Counted from the stretch's first letter, positions 52,497 through 61,606 are shown. The stretch: 64,000 nucleotides of DNA from an uncultured Clostridia bacterium (GCA_934230325.1 CAKQEP010000007.1:1-64000); one strand, 5' to 3'. Made by a program: numbers and translations. The notes: generated by a model from the sequence alone, not told the origin.

Positions 52497-52580
52497 TTTT
52501 AAATACCTAATCTTGTGCGATTAAACATTTTGTTTTGTTTTTAAATACCTAATTTTATACCGTTAAACTTTTTGTCGCAG
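52497..52580. repeat. Imperfect direct repeat of about 42 bp
   Basis: TTTTAAATACCTAAT occurs at 52497 and again at 52539; the following bases (GCGATTAAACATTTTG and CCGTTAAACTTTTTG) are also similar. It sits right behind the IS200 right end and before the HtrA-like stop codon. Confidence 0.6.
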
Positions 52581-52581
52581 A

Positions 52582-53940
52582 TTACATTATATCGGCAACG
52601 TTAGCCGCGTCAAAAAGGACGGTCACTTGTAGTTGCGCGCCGTTGCGACTGATCGTTATCGTAATTTCGTCACCGACGTTGCAACCCAAAACAAAATCGC
52701 GAAGTTTATAGTTTCGGTCTATTACCAGAGTTTTGCCGCCTTTACTTACGGAAAGAATTACGTCGTCAACTTGCAGTTTGCCTTCCGAAAGGGAATTTTT
52801 GGATACTTCCACGACTTTTATCGTTTCTTTTATTTCGGTAAGTCCGGTAGAGGGGTTTAGCCACGCTTTGCTTTCCTTAATTGTGGTAGCCACGCCCAAC
52901 ACGCATTTGGTGATGTTGTTTCCGTTTGCTATCGCTTTGTCGGCAATAGTCGTAGCGACGTTTACGGGGATTGCGTAGCCTATCGCTTCGACGTCGGATT
53001 TTATCACTTTGGCGTTTACGATGCCGACGAGTTTGCCGTCTTTATCAAACAAGCCGCCGCCGCTATTGCCTTCGTTTACGCCTGCGTCGGTGCGAATAAC
53101 GCGAAAATCGACGTCGGTCACATTGTCCGCGCCTTTCATAGAAATCGTTTCGCTGTCAACGCTCACGACTCCTTTTGTTGCGGAAATTCCAGAGCCTTCC
53201 GGATTGCCTATTGCGACAACGGTTTGTCCCGCAAAAACGCCGTCGTAACTTATCGTTGCCGCTTTTGCGTCGCCGTTTTTTATGGCGTCGCTGTCGGAAA
53301 CTTTTATCACCGCAATATCGTGGGTAAGGCTTCCGCCGATATAGGTTGCGCTTATCCCAAACTCTTTGTACTGCGCTCCGTAAAGGTAAACGTTGATTTT
53401 GTCGCTTATTTTATTTGAAGTAGTACTCCGCGCGTTGTAGACGACGTGGTAATTTGTGATTATATACGCCGAACCCGCTTCTTTGTTAATTTTATATATT
53501 ACGCCGCTACCCGCAGAAGCCTGCGTTTGCGTTCCGCCGCCGTAATACGACGAGCCGGAAGAAGTGGTAAACTCGCAAATCACGCAAACGACGGACAGAA
53601 TCGCGTCGGCAGTGGAGTATTGCGTATCTTCCGCATTGTCAAAGGACAAGTATTCCTTTAAAAACTGCAAAAAAGTACCCGAATACCCGTTTTTTTGCGC
53701 CGCTTGGTAACAATCTTCTATCGTTACGTCGGCGGAGTTTTTGCCGTCCGCGCCGTCCGCGCCTTTCAAACTTTCAAGCCATTGTTTTTCCGTCCCTCTA
53801 AAACCGTTTTTGACAGCGACGTCAAAAGCGGAGTCGCCCTTTATTCCGCCGGAAATCATAGTGCAGGCGCAAAGGCTGCACGCCAAAACGCACAAAACGA
53901 TAGCCGTCAAAACTTTAAACAGTTTGTTTTTGTGTTGCAT
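52582..53940 (-). CDS. Lipid-anchored HtrA-like serine protease with PDZ domain
   Basis: A 452-residue S1C protease. Signal with lipobox (CSLCAC) anchors it outside. After a short helical region with a collagen-like GADGADGK run comes the trypsin fold: His about 165 (TNYHVVYN), Asp about 209 (HDIAVIK), Ser about 292 (GNSGGG). Residues about 350-445 form a PDZ domain (VEVSKNSLSEGKLQVDDVILSV). HtrA proteins degrade or refold damaged exported proteins. AAGGYNG-type segments (NGFRGTEKQWLESLKG, KNGYSGTFLQFLKEYL) near the N terminus repeat a known small surface-protein motif. Ribosome-binding site AGGAGGT. Confidence 0.9.
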   Translation of the reverse strand: MQHKNKLFKVLTAIVLCVLACSLCACTMISGGIKGDSAFDVAVKNGFRGTEKQWLESLKGADGADGKNSADVTIEDCYQAAQKNGYSGTFLQFLKEYLSFDNAEDTQYSTADAILSVVCVICEFTTSSGSSYYGGGTQTQASAGSGVIYKINKEAGSAYIITNYHVVYNARSTTSNKISDKINVYLYGAQYKEFGISATYIGGSLTHDIAVIKVSDSDAIKNGDAKAATISYDGVFAGQTVVAIGNPEGSGISATKGVVSVDSETISMKGADNVTDVDFRVIRTDAGVNEGNSGGGLFDKDGKLVGIVNAKVIKSDVEAIGYAIPVNVATTIADKAIANGNNITKCVLGVATTIKESKAWLNPSTGLTEIKETIKVVEVSKNSLSEGKLQVDDVILSVSKGGKTLVIDRNYKLRDFVLGCNVGDEITITISRNGAQLQVTVLFDAANVADIM

Positions 53941-54030
53941 AAAAGTACCTCCTGCTTAGGGTGTTACCCTTGTTTTTTTTGCGATGAACAAAATTTGAGC
54001 GGCTGCAAAGGCAACGCTAAAATTTGTTAT

Positions 54031-54036
54031 ATTATA
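54031..54036 (-). promoter_or_regulatory. -10 element of the HtrA-like gene
   Basis: TATAAT on the minus strand; TTTAAG 17 nt further up is a weak -35. A small palindrome AGGGT-GTT-ACCCT (53957-53969) sits in the leader. Confidence 0.45.
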
Positions 54037-54137
54037 GATTGCGGTTGTGACTACTTAAAATTGCGATTATGTATTTTAAGTTATATTTTAATTAAAATTA
54101 TTTTAGACTTTTGACCGCATTTTTTAACGCATTTACC

Positions 54138-54166
54138 TTGACAAAAATCAAATAAAAGACTATAAA
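54138..54166 (+). promoter_or_regulatory. Promoter of tdcB-ridA
   Basis: TTGACA (54138-54143), 17-nt spacer, TATAAA (54161-54166). Confidence 0.75.
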
Positions 54167-54236
54167 CATATTGTAGCAATAGATATATTTTTATCAGTAA
54201 AGCAATATTTAATTATTGCCTTAAAAAAGGAGAGTT

Positions 54237-55439
54237 ATGCTGACAATAGAAAAGGTTTTTCACGCGCGCGAAGTATTGAGAGAAGCGGCAGAAGAAACGG
54301 AAGTTTTGAGAGCGTCAAAAATTTTTTGCGACAACCACATTTATTTAAAGACGGAAAACTTGCAAAACACGGGCAGTTTTAAACTACGCGGGGCGTACTA
54401 CAAAATCAGTCAATTGACGGACGAGGAGAAATCTCGCGGCGTCATTGCTTGTAGCGCGGGCAACCACGCTCAAGGCGTTGCGCTTGCCGCCACCAAAAAC
54501 GGGATAAAGAGCATCATTTGCTTGCCGGAAGGCGCACCCATAAGCAAAGTGGAAGCGACAAAAGGCTACGGCGCAGAAGTATGCATGGTAAAGGGCGTAT
54601 ACGACGACGCATACCAAAAGGCTTTGGAGTTGCGCGATCAGTACGGATACACGTTTGTTCACCCGTTTGACGACGAAGACGTAATAGCGGGGCAAGGCAC
54701 GATTGCGTTGGAAATTTTGGAGCAGATGCCTGACGTTGACGCGATAGTCGTACCGATAGGCGGCGGCGGACTTATCAGCGGAATAGCGTTTACGGTAAAG
54801 CAGTTAAAGTCAAAAGTCAAAGTATACGGCGTGCAGGCAGAAGGCGCGGCGAGCATGTACGAGAGCATAAAGCGCGGCGAGCGCATAACGCTTGACGGCG
54901 TAAACACGGTTGCCGACGGCATAGCGGTAAAGCAACCCGGAGAACTCACGTTTGACCTATGCAGCAAGTACGTAGACGACATATTCACGGTCACGGAAGA
55001 TGAAATTGCGGCGGCGATACTTACTTTAATGGAGCGCAAAAAACTTGTAGCGGAAGGCGCGGGCGCGGTAGCCGTAGCGGCGGCGATGGCAAACAAACTT
55101 CCGTTTAAGGGCAAGAAGGTAGTATGTATTGTATCGGGCGGCAACATTGACGTCAACAAGCTCAGTCGCGTAATCGTACGCGGACTAATCAACACGGGAC
55201 GTCGCGCAAACCTGACGTTGCAACTTTTGGACAAACCCGGTCAATTCAGCGAAGTTGCCCACGTATTAGCGGACAACGGCGCAAACCTTATTTCGGCGTT
55301 TCACGAGCGCAACAGCACGGCTACAAACATCAACACGTGTTACATCAAGTTGGAGATAGAAACGAAGGACTTCAACCACATCGACACGATAAGGCGGTCG
55401 TTGGAAGAACACGGCTTTAAGATAATCGACGAGATATAA
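54237..55439 (+). CDS. tdcB: Threonine ammonia-lyase (catabolic type)
   Basis: A 400-residue PLP enzyme that converts threonine to 2-oxobutyrate and ammonia. The PLP lysine is Lys49 in TGSFKLRGA; SAGNHAQGVA and the phosphate loop PIGGGGLISG are present. A C-terminal ACT-like domain (about 325-400, LTLQLLDKPGQFSEV) marks the 400-residue TdcB/IlvA form common in anaerobes. No isoleucine synthesis genes are nearby, so a catabolic role in amino acid fermentation is likelier. Ribosome-binding site AAGGAG. ridA follows 108 nt downstream. Confidence 0.92.
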   Translation: MLTIEKVFHAREVLREAAEETEVLRASKIFCDNHIYLKTENLQNTGSFKLRGAYYKISQLTDEEKSRGVIACSAGNHAQGVALAATKNGIKSIICLPEGAPISKVEATKGYGAEVCMVKGVYDDAYQKALELRDQYGYTFVHPFDDEDVIAGQGTIALEILEQMPDVDAIVVPIGGGGLISGIAFTVKQLKSKVKVYGVQAEGAASMYESIKRGERITLDGVNTVADGIAVKQPGELTFDLCSKYVDDIFTVTEDEIAAAILTLMERKKLVAEGAGAVAVAAAMANKLPFKGKKVVCIVSGGNIDVNKLSRVIVRGLINTGRRANLTLQLLDKPGQFSEVAHVLADNGANLISAFHERNSTATNINTCYIKLEIETKDFNHIDTIRRSLEEHGFKIIDEI

Positions 55440-55547
55440 AAGCAGTTGACCAAACCCGTTTAAAGTGGTATCATAACAAAAGAAACAGATAAACACACAA
55501 ACCAAAAAACTAAAAAAATCAAAAAAAACGATAAAGGAGATTTTAAT

Positions 55548-55919
55548 ATGAAGATTATCAGCACAACCGACGCTCCGAGCGCAATAGGACCTTATAGTCA
55601 AGGAATGATAGTAGGCAACCTTGTTTTCACCAGCGGACAAATACCCATCAACCCCGCAACGGGCGCAGTAGAAGCGACCACGATAGAAGCGCAAGCCGAG
55701 CAATCCTGCAAAAACGTAGCGGCGATACTCAAAGCGGCGGGTTCTGACATAAGCAAGGTAGTCAAGACGGTATGTTTTTTGGCAGACATGGGAGATTTTG
55801 CCAAGTTTAACGAAGTTTATGCAAAGTATTTCACGAGCAAGCCTGCGCGCAGTTGCGTAGCGGTCAAGACGTTGCCCAAAAACGTACTTGTAGAAGTAGA
55901 AGCGATAGCAGAACTTTAA
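55548..55919 (+). CDS. ridA: RidA family enamine/imine deaminase
   Basis: A 123-residue Rid/YjgF protein that hydrolyses reactive 2-aminoacrylate and related enamines released by threonine/serine dehydratases. Motifs: APSAIGPYSQ at the start, VFTSGQIPINPATG and the substrate-binding arginine in KPARSCVAVKTLPK. Full family length. Placement behind tdcB fits its protective job. Ribosome-binding site AAAGGAG; terminator 34 nt after the stop. Confidence 0.95.
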   Translation: MKIISTTDAPSAIGPYSQGMIVGNLVFTSGQIPINPATGAVEATTIEAQAEQSCKNVAAILKAAGSDISKVVKTVCFLADMGDFAKFNEVYAKYFTSKPARSCVAVKTLPKNVLVEVEAIAEL

Positions 55920-55952
55920 TTTTTGACAGATTAAATTAAAAACGACTACAAC

Positions 55953-55986
55953 AAAAAATACCGTCGCTTTTGCGGCGGTATTTTTT
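55953..55986 (+). terminator. Terminator after ridA
   Basis: AAAAAATACCGTCGC (55953-55967) pairs with 55972-55986 with one G-T pair; T-run included. Confidence 0.9.
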
Positions 55987-56233
55987 GTTTGTCCGCGCCA
56001 ACCGTCAAAATCGACGAGCGACTTAAAAAACATCAAAAAACAAACCGTCAAAATGAATTTTTTCATAAAATGAATATTCGCTCAAAATATTTTCGTCAAC
56101 TTTTTTAATCTACAAATCGAAACGAATTGTACAAATACTGTAAAGATAATCGACAAAAAGCAAAAAAGTGTACTAATAATCAAATGCAAAATCAACAAAA
56201 ATAAAATTTTTTAAAAGAAATAATTATAATCGC

Positions 56234-56264
56234 TTGATTTTACCCCCCCCCAGTATGTTATAAT
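56234..56264 (+). promoter_or_regulatory. Promoter with a C9 tract in the spacer
   Basis: TTGATT (56234-56239), 19-nt spacer containing nine consecutive C (56243-56251), extended -10 TGT-TATAAT (-10 at 56259-56264). Slippage in the C run would change the spacer length and so the promoter strength. It drives the surface lipoprotein at 56708. Another TATAAT at 56225 lacks a -35. Confidence 0.6.
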
Positions 56265-56269
56265 CAGTA

Positions 56270-56707
56270 TAGGCATATCGTTTGTCTTTTTTAAAAAGTC
56301 AAAATAAAAAGACAATCGGCATATCATAAAAAAATCCGTTCTACTTTAAAAAAGCAAAAAGTAAACAACGTCGGATTTATTATACGACAGCCTTACAAAA
56401 AGACGGATTTGAGTTTTGCGGTTTTTGACGCAAACAAACGCAGCGTAAGAGCGGGAGGTGAAAGGCAAAAAAGGACGAGAATATACATATCCTTACAAAG
56501 TCTTTACGGCTTTAATAAGGACAAAAAACACAGTATTTAATTATTGATTCAAACGCAAAAGCAAACTTGTTTTTGCACGGTAATAGCAACAATCAAACCG
56601 ACCAACAAAAAATAAAACAACAACCAACAAAACAAAACTAAAACAAACAAAAAAACAAAACTAAAAATTTAAAATTCAAAAAAAATATCAACAAGGAGAA
56701 TGGAAAG
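56270..56707 (+). other. Long structured and A/C-rich 5' leader
   Basis: About 440 nt without an ORF. A hairpin forms from TTGTCTTTTT and AAAAAGACAA (56283-56315). AAATCCG (56332-56338) can pair with either of two CGGATTT copies (56372-56378, 56404-56410). The last 100 nt (56590-56690) are nearly only A and C, hence unstructured, ending in AAGGAG before the start codon. Confidence 0.5.
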
Positions 56708-59700
56708 ATGAAAAGAAAAACTCTATTCACAATCTTGGTGTTGGTAGCGATACTTGTAATGGGACTTGGCATAATGGCAGGTTGCAAACACAAGCACACG
56801 TTTGACACCGAAGTATGGCAAAAAGACGCAACAAATCACTGGCATGCCGCGACGTGCAAGCACAAGGACGAGAAAGCCGACGTAGCGGCGCACGAGTGGA
56901 ACGAAGGCACAGTGACCAAACCTGCGACGGAAGACGCAGTAGGCACAAAACTTTTCACCTGCAAGGTATGCGGGCAGACTAAGGAAGATACTATTCCCAA
57001 ACTTGTACACACTCACAAATACGACAACAACACGTGGGCAAACGACGCAGATTATCACTGGCATCCCGCGACGTGCGCGCACACAGACCAAAAGAGCAGC
57101 GTAGCGATGCACGACTGGGACGAAGGCGTAGTCACGATAGAACCCGATTACGGCAAGCAGGGGGAAAAGACTTTCACCTGCACAGTATGCAAACGCACAA
57201 AGACAAAGCCGATAGCGGCGCTTGACGCAAAGACCAACTTTATTGACCTTGCGACGGGAGTCGTTTTGGGCAAGACGTACGACGGACAACCTTACGCAGT
57301 GACTGCCGAGCAGATAATGAGATACGGCAAAGGCGCGATATCCTTTATGTACAAAGGCGTTGCTCAAACCGATGACGAATACGTTACCGTTGCGCCGACA
57401 AAGGCAGGCGCATACACCGTTAAAGTAATGGTAGAAGGCACGGACGAATGGTTGGAAGCAGAAAAGACTTTTGACTTTACGATTGCGCAAAAGACGCTTA
57501 CCGCCACCGCAAGCAAAGAATACGACGGCAAGACCGATCCTATCTCCGCGACGTTGACGGGCGTAGTAGCAGGCGACAAAGTCACCGCCACCGTCACCTT
57601 TGAGAGCAAAAACGTCGGCGCAACAGTTAAGGCAGCGCCGCTTGACGGAGAGGACAAAGACAACTACACGTTGGAAATATCCGCAGTTACGGCAGAAATC
57701 ACCAAAAAGCCGTTGACCGCCACCGCCGACAAAGTATACGACGGCAGCGCGACCGGCGCAGGCAAACTTGACGGAGTAGTGGAAGGCGACGAAATCACCG
57801 CCACCGTCACCTTTGAGAGCAAAAACGTAGGCGCGAAAGTAGCTTCCGTAATGCTTGACGGAGCAGACAAAGGCAACTACTCGTTGGAAGTATCCGCAAT
57901 CACGGCAGAGATAACCCAAAGAGCGTTGACCGCCACCGCCGACAAAGTATACGACGGCACAACCACTGCCTCAGGCGTTCTCGACAACACGGTATCGGGC
58001 GACAAAATCACCGCTACAATCACGTTTGAAAGCAAAAACGTAGGCGCGAAAGTAGCTTCCGTAATGCTTGACGGCAAAGACAAAGGCAACTACTCGTTGG
58101 AAGTATCCGCAGTCACGGCAGAGATAACCCAAAGACCGTTGACCGCCACCGCCGACAAAGTATACGACGGCACAACCACTGCCTCAGGCGTTCTTGACAA
58201 CGTAGTATCGGGCGAAACGCTCACTCTTGTAGTCACGTTTGAAAGCAAAAACGTAGGCGCAAAGGTAGCGAGTTTTGTTCTTGACGGCGCAGAAAAAGCC
58301 AACTACTCTTTGGAAACAAAAGATATTACGGCGGCAATCGCGCGCAAACCCTTCAACCAAACGATAGAGATGTCGTTGCCCTATACGGGAACAAACCCGA
58401 TAAGAGTAGACAACACAAACGACTATCTCGTTCAGTACGGAGTACTTGCCGGCGACGACGTAATAATGGACATTATGTTTGACACGGGCGCTGTTGGCGA
58501 AGTATGCAACACGTTTGACAAAGTAACGATAAGCGGCGCAGACAAAGGCAACTACACGACGGAAAACTCCTCGATTACCGTCACGGTAGTCACCCGCAAA
58601 CTTCAAATGCCGGGGGAACTTATCTTTGAACGCGGAACAAAAGAATACGCAAAAGGCGTATATCAATTTACTTCCGGTGTGTTGGAAGGCGACGTAGCGT
58701 GGCTTGTCAACCTTGTCAGAGACGTAGAACTTCCCCGCGATTACGAGTTTTATGCGTCAGAACTGACGTTGGAGGCGCCCGACTACTATGAGTTGGTCGG
58801 CAAAAACGATACCGACGAAGTATTACTTGGCGTGTTTGAAAACGAAGATTTCTACATGTACATTGATTCGACTTCTTACGACTCGACAAAAGACGTGGTG
58901 AAAGTAAACGGCACAATAAATCGCGGTTCTTTAAAGTCAAGTACGGGCAGATTTTACCTTTCTAACGGCTATCAAGTAGAAATGAGAGCGCTTTATTCTT
59001 CTACCGGCGAAGCAATAGAAGAAGCCACAAAAGGCGACTCTATAACAATCGAATTTGATCAAGGCACGGATTACTCGCAAGTCGAAGCGACAACGATAAT
59101 ATCTTCAACCTTTATCGCTCCCGCTTACCGCTTTGAAATGCAGATTAAGACGCTCTCCACAATAGGCTCCGTATCAAACGGTGAAAAAATAAGCGTCGGA
59201 CTTTACAAGTATAAAACAAGCGGTATTTATCAGTACAACTATGCCGGCGAAGTAGAAGGTACGATTGCCTTTGAAGGCGATGCGTTGACGGTTGGTCAAA
59301 CTCGTATCGTATCGGCGCAACTCGATGCCGCTTATGCCGTTTGGGTAGGTATGGAAGTAGGCGTGTACAACAGTGAAGGCAGCATTATAGGCAACGCAGT
59401 GGTCACTTCCGTTACTTCCGCCACCGCAGTACGCGCAAAAGTAGAAGGCGTTGCGGGTATCGAGAATAAATCTATCCACGTGAGCGCGATAGAAAAAGGC
59501 GACGCTACCTTGACCATAAACGGCGGCGACTTTATCGACATTATAGAAGCAGTAAAAGGCAAAAGAGTCACCATCAAAGTCTTTGTTAGCGGCAATGAAA
59601 CAAGGTTGGGAATAATCATGAGAACAGGTCTCGGTCTTGGCGGCGAGTTGAAATACACCGTATTATATTCCGGCAGTTCTTGGGTGGAGGAAGACTATAC

Positions 59701-60751
59701 CACGACGATAAAGATTGCGTTAGCCAAAGGCTTTGAAGGCTACACCGACGCAGACGGAAAGTGGTTGTTTGACGGCGATAACGTCATGTTACGCTTTGAG
59801 GTCACGCTTGAAGGCAACGGACTGCAAGAGGCAGAATACGGAGTTGACTTTACTCCTTCAAACGGATTTGAAGCGAGCAAAGAAAACTACGTCATGGTAA
59901 ACTTCCCGAGCGCATATTCTATAGTGGGCAAACACTTGGACGACAATTACCTTAAAGGCGCTCCTATGATGGTTTACGACGAGCAAGGTAATAAAGTAGT
60001 CAAAATAGACGACCGCATCAACTTTAAGTCCGGCAACCTGTACTTTGTCATTAAAGACCTCACGGCAGCAGACGCCAACAAAAAGTTTTATACGGGTAAT
60101 ACAGGTCCTTATACTGACGTTGCAGTAAACGCGGAATTTGACTTCAAAAACGGCGTAATTAAAGAAAAGAAGTATTATCGCCTTACCATCGATAATCCGC
60201 AATCTCCCTTTACCATCTACAAATGTACTTTCACGGCGACGCCCTATGATACGCTTGAATACTACAAAGTATATGACATTTATGGCAACCGAGTAAAGTT
60301 TGAGTATTTCAGCGCTTCGGATATGTCTTTCGAATTCAGCGGAATACCAAGTGCTGGCGGTCCTGTCTACTTTGTATTTGAATACAAGAGAGATGTCACA
60401 AGTTCTGCGCCTGCAAACTTTAAAGGCAGATTAACGACAGACAACTCGGCTACTATCACCACGATAAATGTGGGAGAAACACAAGGTCCTGACAATTATG
60501 AGGCGAATGTAGCAAAGTACTTCAAGATCACGTTGAAAGCGAATACTACCTACGAGCTTAAAGTGGAAACGGAAAAATCAGTGTATTTTAGGATTTTTGA
60601 TAAGACGTTTAAACTAGTTAAGGAGGTTGTAATCAATGTTAGTAAGTCCGTTGATTTTGTTACAAACCATTTAGAGGGGGATTATTACCTCAGAGTAATC
60701 GGTAACAGCGGCGCAGTATCCAACGTCTCCTTTACCTTCAAACTTCCTTAA
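56708..60751 (+). CDS. Repeat-rich surface lipoprotein with YDG domains
   Basis: A 1347-residue protein with a lipobox-like IMAGC (Cys26). Residues 27-175 hold two copies of a His/Cys/Trp-rich module (HWHAATCKH...HEWNEG...FTCKVCGQTKE and HWHPATCAH...HDWDEG...FTCTVCKRTK). Then a region of four YDG-type beta repeats of 71 residues (about 264-548: LTATADKVYDGTTTASG... TFESKNVGAKV... NYSLEVSAVTAEIT), the last ones almost identical. The remaining 750 residues are beta-rich with no enzyme motif; the end (ITLKANTTYELKVETEKSVYFRIFD...EGDYYLRVIG) resembles a pre-peptidase C-terminal domain. Likely an adhesin or binding protein. Start has AAGGAG 10 nt upstream. Confidence 0.85.
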   Translation: MKRKTLFTILVLVAILVMGLGIMAGCKHKHTFDTEVWQKDATNHWHAATCKHKDEKADVAAHEWNEGTVTKPATEDAVGTKLFTCKVCGQTKEDTIPKLVHTHKYDNNTWANDADYHWHPATCAHTDQKSSVAMHDWDEGVVTIEPDYGKQGEKTFTCTVCKRTKTKPIAALDAKTNFIDLATGVVLGKTYDGQPYAVTAEQIMRYGKGAISFMYKGVAQTDDEYVTVAPTKAGAYTVKVMVEGTDEWLEAEKTFDFTIAQKTLTATASKEYDGKTDPISATLTGVVAGDKVTATVTFESKNVGATVKAAPLDGEDKDNYTLEISAVTAEITKKPLTATADKVYDGSATGAGKLDGVVEGDEITATVTFESKNVGAKVASVMLDGADKGNYSLEVSAITAEITQRALTATADKVYDGTTTASGVLDNTVSGDKITATITFESKNVGAKVASVMLDGKDKGNYSLEVSAVTAEITQRPLTATADKVYDGTTTASGVLDNVVSGETLTLVVTFESKNVGAKVASFVLDGAEKANYSLETKDITAAIARKPFNQTIEMSLPYTGTNPIRVDNTNDYLVQYGVLAGDDVIMDIMFDTGAVGEVCNTFDKVTISGADKGNYTTENSSITVTVVTRKLQMPGELIFERGTKEYAKGVYQFTSGVLEGDVAWLVNLVRDVELPRDYEFYASELTLEAPDYYELVGKNDTDEVLLGVFENEDFYMYIDSTSYDSTKDVVKVNGTINRGSLKSSTGRFYLSNGYQVEMRALYSSTGEAIEEATKGDSITIEFDQGTDYSQVEATTIISSTFIAPAYRFEMQIKTLSTIGSVSNGEKISVGLYKYKTSGIYQYNYAGEVEGTIAFEGDALTVGQTRIVSAQLDAAYAVWVGMEVGVYNSEGSIIGNAVVTSVTSATAVRAKVEGVAGIENKSIHVSAIEKGDATLTINGGDFIDIIEAVKGKRVTIKVFVSGNETRLGIIMRTGLGLGGELKYTVLYSGSSWVEEDYTTTIKIALAKGFEGYTDADGKWLFDGDNVMLRFEVTLEGNGLQEAEYGVDFTPSNGFEASKENYVMVNFPSAYSIVGKHLDDNYLKGAPMMVYDEQGNKVVKIDDRINFKSGNLYFVIKDLTAADANKKFYTGNTGPYTDVAVNAEFDFKNGVIKEKKYYRLTIDNPQSPFTIYKCTFTATPYDTLEYYKVYDIYGNRVKFEYFSASDMSFEFSGIPSAGGPVYFVFEYKRDVTSSAPANFKGRLTTDNSATITTINVGETQGPDNYEANVAKYFKITLKANTTYELKVETEKSVYFRIFDKTFKLVKEVVINVSKSVDFVTNHLEGDYYLRVIGNSGAVSNVSFTFKLP
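57497..58351 (+). repeat. Four tandem repeats of about 213 bp
   Basis: Units begin at 57497, 57713, 57926 and 58139 (first spacing 216, then 213 and 213). Units 2-4 are highly similar and 3 and 4 nearly identical over the first 80 bases. They encode the YDG modules. Confidence 0.9.
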
Positions 60752-60770
60752 TCCAACTCAACTATACCCT

Positions 60771-60900
60771 ATCCTATCCCCCCGACAGGGGATAGGATAT
60801 ACAACAAAAAATTAAACGTACAAACCGACTAATTACTAAATATAAGGTAACGTACGCAACAACACCTACAACGGGAGTCGTAATCTTTGCGACTCCCGTT
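60771..60900. other. Two hairpins after the surface lipoprotein
   Basis: ATCCTATCCCC/GGGGATAGGAT (60771-60798) and AACGGGAGTCG/CGACTCCCGTT (60870-60900) are perfect 11-bp stems, neither followed by a T-run. They may stop or protect the transcript. Otherwise 60752-60999 shows nothing. Confidence 0.5.
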
Positions 60901-60999
60901 AAAACGTGATGCGTTATTTTTTTTAAAAGCGTCATTACAACGAGCAAAACTATCGTTAATTTGTCAAAAGAGAGGAGCGATTTTTAAAAAACAGCAACA

Positions 61000-61284
61000 A
61001 TGAAAACATACTATGTATATATAATGACAAACAAAAACAACACCGTACTATACGTTGGGGTGACCAACGACATAGAACGCAGGGTATGGGAACATAAAAC
61101 TCACATAAAATCCGACAGTTTTACGGCAAAGTACAACGTTGATAGATGTGTTTACGTAGAAGATTGCGGAGATATTAACGCCGCATTAAACAGAGAAAAA
61201 CAAATAAAATCTTGGAGCAGAAGCCGCAAATTTGAATTGATAAATTCTTTCAATCCGCAAATGAAAGATTTATCGGAAGAATAG
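61000..61284 (+). CDS. GIY-YIG domain endonuclease-like protein
   Basis: A 94-residue single GIY-YIG domain of the UvrC/YhbQ superfamily: YYVYIMTN and LYVGVTNDIERRVWEHK form the GIY-YIG core, with the catalytic Glu in ALNREKQIKSWSRSRK. Proteins of this short type lack a DNA-binding partner domain and often lie beside palindromic repeats; one such element follows 40 bp after the stop. No ribosome-binding site at normal distance (GAGGAG is 23 nt upstream). Confidence 0.85.
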   Translation: MKTYYVYIMTNKNNTVLYVGVTNDIERRVWEHKTHIKSDSFTAKYNVDRCVYVEDCGDINAALNREKQIKSWSRSRKFELINSFNPQMKDLSEE

Positions 61285-61324
61285 TGTTATTTAGACTTGT
61301 GAAACAATGCGGTTATTTTTTAAA

Positions 61325-61606
61325 TTGTCATTGCGAAGCGTAAATTTTTGGCTTTTTTAAATCTAACCTTAATAAATAAAAATTTACGCTGTGGCAATCT
61401 CGCGGAAGCGTACCTTGTGCAAGATACAGTACAAATACGCACTTTTCAATATGCGAATAGGCAAACAATCTCTGTTTTCCTTTTATTTTTGTACCTGTCC
61501 AACATTTTACCAAAATGCGGTTCGCTTCCGCGGGATTATCACGTCAAAAATTTGCCATTATAAGGATAAATTATCCTATTTGCAAATTTTTTCCTCATAA
61601 TGACAA
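61325..61606. repeat. Palindromic repeat element (MITE-like), 282 bp
   Basis: Ends are TTGTCATT (61325-61332) and AATGACAA (61599-61606), inverted. Inside are nested inverted repeats: AGCGTAAATTTTT with AAAAATTTACGCT, and CGCGGAAGCG (about 61403) with CGCTTCCGCG (about 61523), plus the palindrome GGATAAATTATCC (61564-61576). It codes for nothing. The TGTCATTGCGAAGCG and GTGGCAATCTCGCGG pieces resemble dispersed repeats in other bacteria. Confidence 0.7.

Noticed and set aside
53957..53969. AGGGT-GTT-ACCCT hairpin followed by T-run as terminator
   Set aside because: No plus-strand gene ends there, and the stem is only 5 bp; kept only as a possible palindromic site in the HtrA-like leader.
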